DNA of 43,892 bases, taken from the NCBI GenBank assembly GCA_010279815.1, contig QEOQ01000704.1, positions 789,863-833,754 of the forward strand, read 5' to 3'. Each line of letters starts with the position of its first letter. The first letter of the stretch is position 1. The stretch comes from Brachionus plicatilis. Its lineage: Eukaryota; Rotifera; Eurotatoria; Ploima; Brachionidae. Both the position numbers and the translations under genes were made by a program. A model generated the notes under the pieces. That model saw only the letters and a program-made list of their open reading frames with translations. It ran no database searches and was not told the origin of the DNA. Positions 10,515 to 20,949 of this stretch are shown here, in pieces.

Positions 10515-11715
10515 TTTTTTAATTTAAGAGAAGAAACCAATCTTGAGTCCACTTAGAAATTAAATCGAAATCTGTAGGTTTGCTGTGCTTATTTCTGATT
10601 TCGTTTGCCAGAACATTTTAGTATCATCTGCATACATTTTGACAACATTCTCTATTCCTTTTGGTAGATCATTGATATACAAAACGAACAATAGTGGAGC
10701 CGTCACTGACCCTTGTGGTACACCGCTAAAAATCTCAACCAAATCCGACCAAATTTCACTATTCGATAAATACTTTTGGATAGAGATACTCTGAAAAATC
10801 AAAATTAGAGGAACAGTAAAAACTTCAGCAAAGTTATTAAGCAATAACGGATAAGGCTTGTCTATACGACATGATTTATTTTGATTCAGGTCTAGTAATT
10901 TATTGAAAACCATTTCATAGCCAATGCCATTTGGTTCAATGTCAATAAAGTCTGACCAGTTTTCATTAAATTCAACTTCAAAAGGAGGCAGCTCAACATC
11001 TTGTCCAATAACAAAAAAGCCTTGAAAACATTTGTTAAGAAGATTTGATATCTCTTTTGGTTTTTGCGTTAATTCATTGTTTGACTTTTTAATTTTTTAA
11101 TTGATTTTTTGATTACTTACTGATCATTTAGGTATTTGGACAAAATTTTTCGATTCTTCTTAGCTTATTCAACTAAATTATGTTCATAAGTTAGTCTGGC
11201 TCTTTTTATTTCTGATGAAACTAATTTACAGATCCGTTTGTAATCATTATAAAAATTCATATCCTTCCAGTTACATGAACATTTCCTATATCTAAGATTT
11301 TTCTAATTTCTAATTAAGACCTTGAGGTGATTTTTTGTCCAAAGTGTTGAGATACTTTTCTTTTTCTTCAGTGAAGAGTCATCCGTCACTGGGATGAATC
11401 ATTACTAGAATAGAAAACTAACTCATTGTACATTTCATAGATATTTAAATTCTCAAATGGGTGCATCCAATTAATATTTGATAGAAAATGAGAAATTTTT
11501 TCAAAGTCAGCTTTATTAAAAAAAAAATTTTTTTTTTGCAGGTTTATAATTCCTTACTCACCTTGTTTTTGAGAACAAAATTGAAAAAGACAACCAGAGG
11601 TCCTTTATTAATGTTGCGAAGCACAAATCTTGTCTCGATTGCATACACACTGCCAGGCTGAGCCGTGAAAATCATATCTAAAGTGTGGACCGCTTTTTTG
11701 CTTGACATTTGAAAA
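10515..11715 (-). pseudogene. LINE (third family) endonuclease tail to RT, internally deleted
   Basis: Read on the minus strand from about 11715: the end of the apurinic endonuclease domain (HTLDMIFTAQPGSVYAIE, then NINKGPLVVFFNF), the linker (KADFEKISHFLSNINWMHPF, later YKRICKLVSSEIKRARLTYE), and then an RT part in the open frame 10560-10913. In that frame LLNNFAEVFTVPLILIFQ runs into KYLSNSEIWSDLVEIFSG and on to VPQGSVTAPLLFVLYINDLP and the catalytic YADD. The normal roughly 100-120 codons with the fingers and motif A are missing, yet the frame is kept. A frameshift near 10575 moves the reading to FDLISKWTQDWFL. Several stops interrupt the linker. The 5' end and 3' tail were not found. Confidence 0.8.
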
Positions 11716-12218
11716 TTTGGGATATTTACAATAACTAAACATAAAAAAGATATTTATTTACAACAAAATTTTATTTTAAATTAAAAAATTACCCATTTAC
11801 TCTATTATTAAAATATCTTATTTCAAAAAAAAGAAATTTAAAAATAGCCAGCACTACATTTATTCAAAAATTTAAATTTAATATTTGATAAAGATTGAAT
11901 TGAATTAAAAAAATTGACGTTAGCAAGTCCTTTTTTTGGTCCATGTTTCGGATTAGAAGAAAACCTTTTTTGTTCCTCTTTTGATAGTAAAGCAATATTT
12001 GAAACAAATGAAGTTTGCGAACATACCTTAGAAGCGAATGGAAAATTTCCGGAAATGCATGGATATAGTGATAATTTATCAATATTTAATAAGATTCATC
12101 ATTTAGTTTTTTGAACAGGATACAAGCGTAAAGTAGATAGAATTGACATGAATTGTACTCAAAATATTTTACGGATCAAAATATTGTACTAAATCAAATT
12201 GGTAGCCTTTTGCTTTAA
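11716..12218. other. Unassigned stretch with a broken protein-like reading
   Basis: The plus-strand frame 11914-12114 encodes ANGKFPEMHGYSDN near its end, and about 12118-12160 gives GYKRKVDRIDMNCTQN. These look like real protein remnants rather than chance, but no domain is recognised. The minus-strand frame over the same bases is a shadow. The 105-bp dispersed repeat follows directly at 12219. Confidence 0.35.
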
Positions 12219-12323
12219 ATTATGAAGAAAATATAATATTTGAACCTATAGAAAGGACAAATCAATGAAACACGTCACTTTTCAAAATAAACCAAGGACT
12301 GTAGATCGCCAACTCAAAGAAAA
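12219..12323 (+). repeat. 105-bp dispersed repeat, copy 1
   Basis: About 90 percent identical by eye to 23267-23370, in the same orientation. It covers ATTATGAAGAAAA, a short leader, and the first codons MKHVTFQNKPR...DRQLKE of an unidentified ORF. In this copy the frame ends soon after in A/T-rich DNA; in the other it stays open for 88 codons. The sharp edges on both sides suggest a piece of a mobile element. Confidence 0.7.
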
Positions 12324-12889
12324 AGATAATTTTTTTTAAAAAATAGACAATTAAATTATTTTCTTGTATAACAAAAATTTTTTCACAGGTTTTTACTAAA
12401 TTAAAAACTGACCGGTTTCGGCTTTATGAAGCCTTCTTAATGGTCTAAAAATTGAAAATCATAATAATTTAATTTTGTTAAAATTTCATCTTTATTTATT
12501 GATATTTTTTATGAATTTTTTAAATCCACAAATTTTTAATCATAAACAAATTGTTGAATAAATTTACAGTAAAAAAAGAAAAAAAACAAAATAAAAGAAT
12601 CATTAAATAAAATTTTTGTTTCATATCAGAGGCTTGTTGAAATATTATTTTACATCATCATTGTGTATTTTAATTTATAATCTTTTAATCTTAATCTTTA
12701 ACTTAATTAAATTTTCAATTTAACAATTTTATTTCAGGAACCAAAAAGTTTTTATCTTTTCAATATTTGGAATTTTTTTTTTCAAAATGGTTTTATCTAG
12801 CTTAAGAAAGAAATTTATTAGATCTGTTTTAATTGATCTTAGTTTATTTAATTCAACTAATTTTAGTCAGAATACAGTAATACTTTGAA
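12324..12889. other. Non-coding AT-rich DNA
   Basis: No gene, RNA or repeat recognised. The stretch is mostly A/T runs. Confidence 0.4.
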
Positions 12890-12970
12890 ACGTGGATTTT
12901 ACGTAATTTTACGTTATTTAACGTATTTTTACGTTAATTAACGTAATTTTTCGTTAAATTACCTAAAATT
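12890..12970. repeat. 10-bp-phased ACGT array
   Basis: Starting at 12890, consecutive units begin ACGTGGATTTT, ACGTAATTTT, ACGTTATTTA, ACGTATTTTT, ACGTTAATTA, ACGTAATTTT, TCGTTAAATT and ACCTAAAATT. Five successive units from 12901 are exactly 10 bp long and open with ACGT; the last two are decayed. More TTACGTWA-type words lie at 12987-13045 and 13150-13175. No coding reading fits. Confidence 0.85.
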
Positions 12971-13744
12971 ACTTTTGTAAAACTGCGGTAATTAACGGAA
13001 AATTACGTTACTTGAGTATATTTACGTTAATTATCGTAATTTTACAAAAAAAATCGCCGAAAATGGCCTAATTTCAGCTGTTTTTCGCAAATCTTCACAA
13101 AAAATTAGATTTTTGAAATTTTTGACAAATTTCTTAACCAAAAGTAAAATTACGAAATTTTACGTAAATTAATATGAAATATCAATTTTTTGCATGTAAA
13201 ATCTTGTAATTTATGGTAATAAATAGTAAAATAAAAGTAAAAATTGGTAAATTTTCAAATTTAAAAAAGAAAAAACTTATATAAAAACCTTTTGATTTCA
13301 ATTAGTACGTCATTATCTTTTTTCTGGTAATAACTAATTGGTTCATTAGGGTTTTGGGAAAATTAAATCTTCAATTGCTTTCTTAGCTCGTTTGTGAAGT
13401 CATTTTGAGTGCCTTAAATATTTCATTAATTTCATAAATACTTAAAAGATTATATACTTAAAAATATACAAATTGAAGAATCGTCCTCCTCAGAATCATA
13501 TGACTGTAAAATATCCATTAAAATTAAGAAAAACCTTTTTCTTTTATATTTCAACACATATTTATTAAAAAAACACAAATATTAATAAAAAACTATATTA
13601 TTTTTAGTTATTTCATAAAAAATTTTTTTACCACACAAAAAATTCAAAAAAAATTTATTTAAAAAAACAAAAAAATTATTTTTACCAGTTTCTTCCTTTC
13701 GTCATTTTACTGCCACAGTTTTCGCATGATTTTGACTCGCTGTC
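12971..13744. other. Flank of the ACGT array, then AT-rich DNA
   Basis: Up to about 13210 the sequence keeps loose TTACGT and GTAATTTT words. After that it is A/T-rich with no recognised gene. Confidence 0.4.
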
Positions 13745-13754
13745 AAACGCTTCG

Positions 13755-14213
13755 TTCTGATCTAATTGCATTCTTGGTCTTTTTGACAATACTTCATCTT
13801 CTGAATCAATAAATCATTAATCGCAAATATTAAATTTTCTCTTTGACTGCAATCGGAATGATTACAAAATCTTCTTCTTCGGGATGATTCGAATGTTCGT
13901 TGTCGGATACGTGCACGGTACCACGCGTTAGACCAGCTTAGACCTGGAAAAAAATGGCTTTTTTGCAGCCTTTTCGCCGATGTTTGCAATTGTAAATATG
14001 CTTGTCACAATTGGCTAGTCGATTGGTCAAATGAAAGTGCCAAGCGATATTATCGAACCAATGATCTTTAATTAGCCGCTTGAATTCATCTAACGATTCG
14101 CAATCATGCAAAAAATCAAAAGTCCTACCTGTGCTTCTTTTGTTTTTTGTTAATGGTTCAGCATTTTCGACTGTGTCGTTAAAGTTATTTTCTAAAATGC
14201 TTGCACTGGTCAT
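13755..14213 (-). pseudogene. Zinc-finger N-terminus of a transposase (FLYWCH/MULE-like)
   Basis: From an ATG at 14213 the minus strand encodes about 91 residues: an acidic start, TFDFLHDCESLDEFKRLIKD, WHFHLTNRLANCDKHIYNCK and HRRKGCKKAIFF, then a stop. In the next frame it continues TVHVSDNEHSNHPEEEDFVI. The order W...Y-x-C...C...H-x2-H fits a FLYWCH/WRKY-GCM1-type zinc finger such as those that begin MULE transposases. One frameshift near 13940 is needed, and no catalytic domain follows. It could be a solitary domesticated or decayed N-terminus. It does not look like the FLYWCH piece of the MULE at 8027. Confidence 0.5.
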
Positions 14214-14899
14214 TTTAAATTTTTTTAATTTTCATGAAATAAATTTATTTCTATTTTACTTCCACTTTTTATATTGAGTAATTTCAACATTTGTAAATAG
14301 TGTGAAAAATTAAAAAGAATGAGTTTTGTAATTAATTAGTGGTCTTCTTAATCAAATAAGTGTCAATTTTATATAATTAATGTTTTTTTATTTAATTAAG
14401 TGTTAATCTTTATTTTTATGGATTATTTTAAAAATTGTGTACATTTATTTAATAATTGTGGTATCTTTTTAAAAATTGTGTAACCGATTTTAATGGGCCC
14501 TTTTTCTTTTTAGTTTCGAGGATAATAATGTTTCTTTTTCATCACTGTTATTTTTTGAATTATTGCCCATATTATCTAATTTTTCTTTCATAATAATAAA
14601 TTGCTCAGCCATATCTCTCAAAGTTTTATCTGTTGTGGGTTTATTTTCAGCCATCGTGTCCTTGATAAATTTAGTCCCCAAAAAAAAATTCTTAATAAAA
14701 GTTAAAACACAATGGATGATTTAAAAAACCTTTTTTTTCTGGAACTTTAAAAATAGTACTGTTTGTAATGGTTGCATCGACCATTAGGTACTTGATGTTT
14801 TCTTCTATAGAAAACTAATTTTTGTGCCTTTCAAAAGCTTTTAATTAATAAAGATTTTGATTAATTGAAAAAATTAAAAGAGGATCTTACGATCTTACG
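14214..14899 (-). other. Mostly non-coding; small hydrophilic ORF
   Basis: The only protein-like item is the minus-strand frame 14490-14681 (63 codons). It is hydrophilic with a short heptad-like helix (LRDMAEQFIIMKEKLDNM) and a basic tail (KLKRKRAH). No family is recognised, and it may be part of a gag or ORF1 leader. The remainder is AT-rich. Confidence 0.25.
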
Positions 14900-15200
14900 G
14901 AAGTTTTTAATTAAACCATCTGGTTTAAATGAAGGCTCTTTGTGAATTCCCACGTGGTTTTGTTTGTAATTATAAAGAACTTCTACACATGGAGCGAAAA
15001 AATGTTGAACAGTATCTCTACTCCTTCTGTGTATCTCGAATCTTTGTTCAACAGGTCTTAGGTCTTTATTTTCTTTTCTAAAAATAATTCACCGGAGACC
15101 ACACTCTTTGAGATATGTTTTCTTACTTTGCCACTTTATTCATCGAACGATCTGGGTCATCTAAAAAATCATCATTTATACGTTTTCGCTCGACCGTTAG
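14900..15200 (-). pseudogene. Gypsy Gag fragment, inverted relative to 17530
   Basis: Read on the minus strand, this encodes LRPVEQRFEIHRRSRDTVQ, HFFAPCVEVLYNYKQNHVG and IHKEPSFKPDGL. It matches the plus-strand Gag at about 17585-17725 almost codon for codon, so the two are the same element family in opposite orientation. Upstream on the minus strand (about 15100-15200) there is an ERKRINDDFLDDPDRSMNK reading not seen in the other copy. No other domains of the element are attached. Confidence 0.65.
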
Positions 15201-15289
15201 TTAGTTTATTTTAGTTATAAAGGCAAATATAAATAAAAATACAACAAAACCATCATTGGACCAAAAAACGAAATCATTATCTCAGTTAT

Positions 15290-15545
15290 AGCTGCGCATA
15301 AGAAGCTATTCAGGATTAGCTTTGGTTCGGCTGAAAAAACTGATGAAGAAATTTTTGACCCTAAAAAAAGAAATAAAAAGTTATCTAAATAATGATAAGA
15401 ATGAAAATGTTATAGCCTTTTGGTTAAACAATATTAAAGAGCATCCGATATTGTCTATTTGGCAAGTGTAATTCTAGCTGTTCCCGCAACCAGCGTTCCG
15501 AGTGAAAGATTGTATCATTTATTTCATTAATGATAATTTCATTTC
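15290..15545 (+). pseudogene. hAT C-terminal dimerisation fragment, inverted
   Basis: The plus strand encodes VIAFWLNNIKEHPILSIWQV and, one base out of frame, VILAVPATSVPSERLYH. This is the characteristic hAT C-terminal dimerisation motif (W...P.L...A...A.PATSVPSER). It lies next to, but on the strand opposite to, hAT core pieces at 15690-16425. It is therefore the C-terminus of that element inverted, or a piece of another copy. Confidence 0.75.
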
Positions 15546-15689
15546 AATTTACCTAAAATGATCATTGAACTTGTTACATAATTTACTCCTGATAACGTTT
15601 CACCTACTTTATCAAAAATGGACCGGACATTAATTAATTCTTCTAGATAAGCTAGTTTATTCTAGTGATAAGATTTATATTAAATTGCT

Positions 15690-16425
15690 TATATTTTGCC
15701 TATGGAAAATTGTTTCTATAAAATAATGAAGTTTGAAAATTCTTTTTACCATCGCAAAAGTAGAATGCCAGCGTGTTTTTACATCTTGGACAAGTTCAAG
15801 AATCTTAGTCTCACCTTTTTGCTGCTTTTCGATAAATTTTTTCAGCTTAGTGGAATGATTAAACGAGCAGACAACACTTTACATTCAAATTGAATTTTAC
15901 TCACATTATAATTACTTATATCGGGTTGAATTCGCTCATTTTCTTCATTAAATTTAGCTAAATCTTTTCATTTCTCGAAAAATTTTTTCTATTATAAACT
16001 GTAAGACATGACCTTCGCTCTAATTGGCTAATGATTTAAATCCATATCCAAAACTGCTTTCATAATGTTCGAAGCTTGTCGGAGTATATAGAAAAAATTT
16101 TATCTTTCAAATTAAATTTATCTAAGGCCTCAATAATAGTAGATTCCAAATATTCTGCGGCTTTCCCCGAAATTTATAGTTCTTATTCAATATTAAAAAA
16201 AATTCCTTAAAATGTCAATTGTTTACAATTGTTTACAAATAACAAAAACGAAAAGAAATAAAAAAGGCTCTATCTTTTTTTTCTTGTTCTATATTACCTG
16301 ATGAGTAAATTTTATTTATTTTTTTGCAATTTTTTTCCGTGTTTTACCTCTAAATGATAGCCGAGATTGGTTTTTGCCGAAGTCTTTTGAAAATATTTTA
16401 GAATGTTATCGACTTGCATTCTAAA
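15690..16425 (-). pseudogene. Second hAT transposase: BED finger and core, degenerate
   Basis: On the minus strand from 16425: a BED-type zinc finger (CLEC, then after a frameshift LKYFQKTSAKTNLGYHLEVK ending HGKK; C-x2-C...H-x4-H). Next come IIEALDKFNLKDKIFSI and a GHVLQFIIEKIF stretch that matches the hAT C-x-H-x-LQL region. A clean reading follows (about 15860-15697): VCSFNHSTKLKKFIEKQQKG, ELVQDVKTRWHSTFAMVKRI, FKLHYFIE, with the conserved TRW-x-S. Many stops and frameshifts are present. No terminal repeats were seen. Confidence 0.7.
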
Positions 16426-17529
16426 CATTGCAACATTTGGACAATAACATTATTATTTTAGAGTAACTTCCTAGAAAAAAATGTTTTCTGTCCCTTGAAA
16501 ATTCGGATCCCTCGATCCAAATTCCGAATCATTTTTTTTTTTTACAACATGAAAATTTCGTTTGATTGAGCCAGCTGAACATCTGATGCTTGTGTTTGTA
16601 AATTTGAGTGGTTGTAATTTTCTTGAAGAAATTTCTGGAGTTTTCTCTTAAGATCTATGCAACGCTTGATTTGATTTTGGAAATTAATTGATTTTATTTA
16701 TTAAAAATAAATATTCCTTTTTTAGACAGTAATAATTTTTTTCTGTGAAAACATTTTAAAGGAAGATAGGTAACAAAACCAGATTTTATTAAGTTAAGCC
16801 AAAAAGAATCATTAAACGGAAATTTTAGTTTTTATCTTTCTATATTCTTTTGGTTGATTGATAGGATAAGAATTTCAATCATTTAATGGTTTGCTCTTAA
16901 ATTTTTAACCAATAAAATTAATGATTCAATAAATCTTTTATTGAAAAATTAATCATATTTAATTTATATGAGGACTTCCAACAAAAAATACAATCTTGAC
17001 TGGTTATGATATTTCTAAATATATCAATATTTTCTTTTCATACGGAGTTTTTAATGCAATATTTAAAAAAAAATGGAATAGCAGTTATAAAATTATTGGA
17101 CTTGATAAAATTATTTTTGTTTTAATTATAATTGGTCATTTATTCAATAAATAATGTTAATATTTTTGTTGAATTTTTATATCCAATAAAAATATTTTAT
17201 GCAAAAAAAAATATTCAATGTTTAAATTGTGCTTATTTTATTCAAAATTTTTTCCTTTTAACTTCTTAATGTCTTTTTATTTAGACTAATTTTTAATATT
17301 TTCAAAAAAACTTAAATTACAATAATAATAAGAAAATTACAAGAGTTACAAGGCTAAATATATATATTAAAAATTAATTTTTTAAGTATTATATCAAAGG
17401 TTAATTTTTATCAAGGAAGATAACTGTTTTAAAATCTTCAATATTTAGTTTTTAATATGAAAATGAACAGAAGGATTGTTTCAAATGTTCAAGTCAAACA
17501 GAAAATGCACGAACAAACGAAACACCCGA
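16426..17529. other. Non-coding AT-rich DNA
   Basis: No gene, RNA gene or clear repeat found. GGATCCCTCGATCCAAATTCCGAATC near 16506-16531 is a small GC-richer patch. The 5' LTR of the Gypsy element at 17530 would be expected here, but I could not find a match to the 3' LTR start at 19920. Confidence 0.35.
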
Positions 17530-18262
17530 CATGAGTGAACTCGGAACAAGCTCAGATATGTTAGATGTACCAACTTTGTTAGAAATTAAAGACCTAAGAC
17601 TTGTTGAGCAAAGACGGAAGGAGTAGAGATACTATACAACATTTTTTTGATCCATGTGTAGAAGTTCTTTATAATTACAAACAAAACCACGTAGGAATTA
17701 ACAAAGAGCCTTCATTTAAACCAGATCTTTTAACAAAAAAGACTGATGTAGACACATCGTGGACAAGATTCGAATTGTATCTGAAGACTGTTCCAATAGC
17801 GCCGCAGAATCTTAGAACGATATTTCTGGGGTTTTTAGATGTTGAGTGTTTTAAAACGTCCAATAATTGTATACCAAAAAAAATTTTAAACCGGACGAAA
17901 TTTACGTACAAATAACAAAATTGTTTGGGAGAGATCTGATCGATCGAGACTCGGCGTTCAAAAAAATTAATAACCGTAAGCCAGCACGGGACGAATAAAT
18001 GACTGATTTTTTTTCCGACTTATGGCATTACCAATTAAAGCCTATGGTGAACCAATGGAGAATATTGTTTAAATTGTTTAAATTGCGTTAAATCGGGTAA
18101 TAGAAGTACTCAAAATTTCTGAAAGCTGTCAAGTAAATAACCAGGATAGCATAAGCCCGCGGTGGAATACAAATCAACATTTCAGATACAAATCAATTAA
18201 CGCAAAGAACATATGAAAATTGCAGAATATGCAGACAACCTGGACATTTAGCAAATAATTGT
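17530..18262 (+). pseudogene. Gypsy Gag capsid and CCHC zinc knuckle
   Basis: The reading starts MSELGTSSDMLDVPTLLEIK (17530 on), then RSRDTIQHFFDPCVEVLYNY, FELYLKTVPIAPQNLRTIFL and, after frameshifts, LIDRDSAFKKINNRKPARDE and TDFFSDLWHYQLK. It ends with the nucleocapsid knuckle CRICRQPGHLANNC (C-x2-C-x4-H-x4-C, 18221-18262). The open frame 17601-17915 is the longest intact part. A related fragment is on the minus strand at 14900-15200. Confidence 0.7.
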
Positions 18263-18399
18263 ACTCAATCTAAATTCAACCAAAACAAACAAAATTATCA
18301 TGTTAACAACCCGTCTATTTCAAACGTAATTGTAAACTCGATCATGCAAATGGAAAGTCTGAACGGTACATACCTGTTTAAAAATAAAGTTGTGAAGTT

Positions 18400-18794
18400 T
18401 TATTTGATACGGGTACAGTAAAAACAGGGTTTCATCGAAGACCTGTGAGAGATGTAGAAATTATAATGACACAATTTTGCCAATTAGCGCAACACCGAAA
18501 ACGTGTAATGGTTGCGCTGTACTGGTAATTGGAAAGAGTACATGTACATTTTATGCCGATAGAAACGTCTGGCAAACTTATTATATTCTGGGCGACCGAG
18601 TTTGGTTTCTCGATTCGGCTAAAAAGAAGAATCTATCTAAAAAGTTAAGCCGAAAATTGGTCGGACCCTTTACAGTCGTGGAAGTTAGAAGTGAAAACAA
18701 TTATCTTATTAAGCCAGATAATAAAGGAAAAAAACAACTGGTCCATGCCAATCGTCTTAAAAAGTCTTTGAGCTCGCAAATAAACGTTCGATAA
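18400..18794 (+). pseudogene. Protease start joined to integrase C-terminus
   Basis: The retropepsin active-site motif LFDTGT (catalytic Asp codon 18406-18408) is followed within about 160 bp by the C-terminal domain of a Gypsy integrase: LGDRVWFLDSAKKKNLSKKL, SRKLVGPFTVVEV, NYLIKPDNKGKKQLVHANRL. The KL...GPF-x-V pattern is the usual SH3-like DNA-binding tail of the integrase. The stop is at 18792-18794. The join bypasses RT, RNase H and the DDE core. Confidence 0.75.
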
Positions 18795-18804
18795 AAATCA
18801 ATTA

Positions 18805-19904
18805 TTGAGAACTCCGAATCATTTGTTGAAAAAGGACCAAGAAAAAAAGCAAAAGGGCCTCCCACCGAAAAAACAGATAAGTCAGACGCTTTGGTTTTGG
18901 AAAATCATCAGGAATTTTTGGATTTTAACTACGTTGATTGAGCACTTGAAGGAGATCAAGAAGAAGAGGAGATTGAAAACACAAATAAATCTAAACAAGA
19001 ATCTTTTTGGATCGATGATAATATTTTAACTCTTCAAGAAGCAGAAAATACAGAATGCTTTGAGCCAGACTATTATTTACTAAAACAGATCGAAAAAAAT
19101 AAGGAACAAAATGTCAGTTCGAATCAACAGCGTCCGAAACGAAAATGAAAAGCGCCCGTTTGATTCGGAAACTCAAAACAATATTAAATTTATAGAAAAA
19201 AAAGTAAACATTTTCTAGTATTTTTACTAATCTTATTATATTAAGAGACAAAGTCTTAGTCTTTTTAAATTTTTTTGCTGCTAAAGTGAAGGTTTTTTAA
19301 CTTTCTAATATTGAAAAAAAAAATGATATTAAAGAAAAAAGAAGAAAAATAACTACATGTGAGGAAGTAATGGTACTATTTGAGGTACGAGTTGAAGATG
19401 TTGAGGACGATAGGAGGTCCAAGCATCATGTTCTTGACATCATCATGAAAAACGGAGATGACGACAGGGTAGGAATAGCCAGATACAGAGTCATCCCCGC
19501 AAAAACAAGCAGTCGACCGAACCGGACAAGTATCTATCTTTGTCGCAATGAGAAGGGCGTGCTACAATGCGAGGCTCATCGATATATTGAAAAAGCACAA
19601 TATTCGATGCTACGCTGAAGACCACTACTGGGCTTTTAAAACCTGTCTGTCGAACGCACGAGGTCGAGCGAAACACAAAAATAGTCCGACCACAAGCACA
19701 ACAACAATCTCCAGCAAATTAACACAACACCAAGTACAACAATCTCATCATCATCACCACATCAAGCACAAGAACAACAGCCACAATCATCACAATATGT
19801 TAACTGGTTAACTGGCTGGCAATTGGAAGAGGAAGCATCATCAGATCTATAGGTGTTCCAGAAAAGTAAATTTTTTTTAGAAGACATAAGGAAATGTCTC
19901 TATC
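18805..19904 (+). other. Region between integrase remnant and 3' LTR, Q-rich broken ORF
   Basis: No recognised domain. A frame opening at ATG 19370 is protein-like (FEVRVEDVEDDRRSKHHVL) up to a stop at 19616-19618; the overlapping frame over 19548-19700 gives ARLIDILKKHNIRCYAEDHY. In the first frame, a Gln/Ser-rich tail (SSSSPHQAQEQQPQSSQYVN) runs from about 19712 to a TAG near 19850. CAA/CAT-rich DNA at 19689-19800 underlies this. It may be the 3' ORF of the LTR element or a host fragment. Confidence 0.3.
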
Positions 19905-19919
19905 AAAAGGGGGGAAAAA
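19905..19919 (+). promoter_or_regulatory. Polypurine tract of the Gypsy element
   Basis: AAAAGGGGGGAAAAA is an uninterrupted purine run directly before TGTTACACC. A purine run abutting TG is the plus-strand primer site and LTR boundary typical of LTR retrotransposons. Confidence 0.75.
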
Positions 19920-20030
19920 TGTTACACCATAGTCTTTACCCCCTTATTCATGATGAATATAAATATTCATCTTTATTTTTTAATAAAGTAGTTGAAATAT
20001 AATATTAAATTTGATTTTCCTTCCCGCTCT
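19920..20030 (+). repeat. Start of 3' LTR (end not determined)
   Basis: The LTR begins TGTTACACCATAG right after the polypurine tract. A TATAAATA-like box lies near 19960 and an AATAAA near 19981-19986, as in an R/U5 arrangement. No second LTR was found in the window, so the downstream limit is uncertain and the end given is nominal. Confidence 0.5.
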
Positions 20031-20300
20031 TACTAATCAACTAAAAATTAGTCGACTTAATTAAACTAAATTAATTACTTATATGGAATTGAAAAAACTT
20101 ACTTTTAAAATTATTTTTGATAAAGGCATTTTTATTTTGCATTATGGAAAACGACTTAATTTGAGTAAAATGGATTAGAGCAAGGGAACACTATATAAGA
20201 TACATAAGACTAAGCCAAGTCATATGTTAAAGATATAATTATACAAGTTAATCATTTTCTAAAGATTTTTTTTTCTTAGTTATACTTTTCCTTTTCTGTA

Positions 20301-20405
20301 ATGGCATCACGAATAATTACAAGTAATTTGAAAACAACATTCAAGAATGTCATAAAGAAAGCAAGAAAACTGGTTCGATTATTATTATTATTATTAAAAA
20401 GTTAA
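20301..20405 (+). CDS. Small basic ORF with poly-Leu run, unassigned
   Basis: A 34-codon ORF (MASRIITSNLKTTFKNVIKK, then ARKLVRLLLLLLKS) follows a pyrimidine tract. A TATATAAG word lies about 110 bp upstream (near 20190). The leucines are encoded by an (ATT/TTA)n microsatellite, so the run may be accidental. No family recognised. It could be a genuine small peptide, a first exon, or chance. Confidence 0.2.
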   Translation: MASRIITSNLKTTFKNVIKKARKLVRLLLLLLKS

Positions 20406-20949
20406 ATGTAAAAATGATGCGAGACTTTGGAATGGAATTTTTCAAAAAGAAAGGATATTTAAAATTTTTTTAAGACGTTGTTTATAACGACAAAACAGTG
20501 CACATTTTATTTCAAGAATTTGTGGCATAATTATCAATTCTTTTATGTCGTCAACATTTTGTGGTCAAGGAATCCTCGATATAATAAAATTGATTGCTGG
20601 TCTAACGACAGCATTGATTTTCTTAGCAATAATTTATGTAATTTTGATAATTTTTTCAAATTAAGTATTTTTTTTAATAAAAATGTCAGTAATAAATCGA
20701 TATTAAATCAATTTTTGATAATAGAACAGCTGATTAATAAATAATTAAATAAAGATCTGTCACAAAGTCCAATTTTTTTTAATAATTTATATTTAAATAC
20801 AAAATAAATATTAATTATGAAAAAAACTTTATTTTAAAAAATGCTTTAAAAAGTGTTTTTTAAAGTTTATTCCTAATCTAATGAAATAATTAAAAAAAAT
20901 TTTTTAATAATTCTATTAAATAATAAATAAGTTAAAAGAAAATTAATAA
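20406..20949. other. Non-coding AT-rich DNA
   Basis: An open frame at 20478-20744 is Asn/Phe-rich with no motif and is probably chance. Nothing else recognised. Confidence 0.35.

Larger units (their letters stand above)
17530..19200 (+). mobile_element. Internally deleted Gypsy-type LTR retrotransposon
   Basis: Domain order on the plus strand: Gag capsid region (17530-18150), CCHC zinc knuckle (18221-18262), aspartic protease start (LFDTGT, 18400-18417), then directly the C-terminal part of an integrase (18560-18794). RT, RNase H and the integrase catalytic core, normally about 2.5-3 kb, are missing. Several frameshifts separate the pieces (the zinc knuckle and protease are in different frames from Gag). 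A polypurine tract and LTR start follow at 19905-19920. The element cannot be functional. Confidence 0.75.

Noticed and set aside
17675..17911. Minus-strand ORF of 78 codons
   Set aside because: Antisense of the Gypsy Gag frame, which has recognisable Gag motifs and a related copy.
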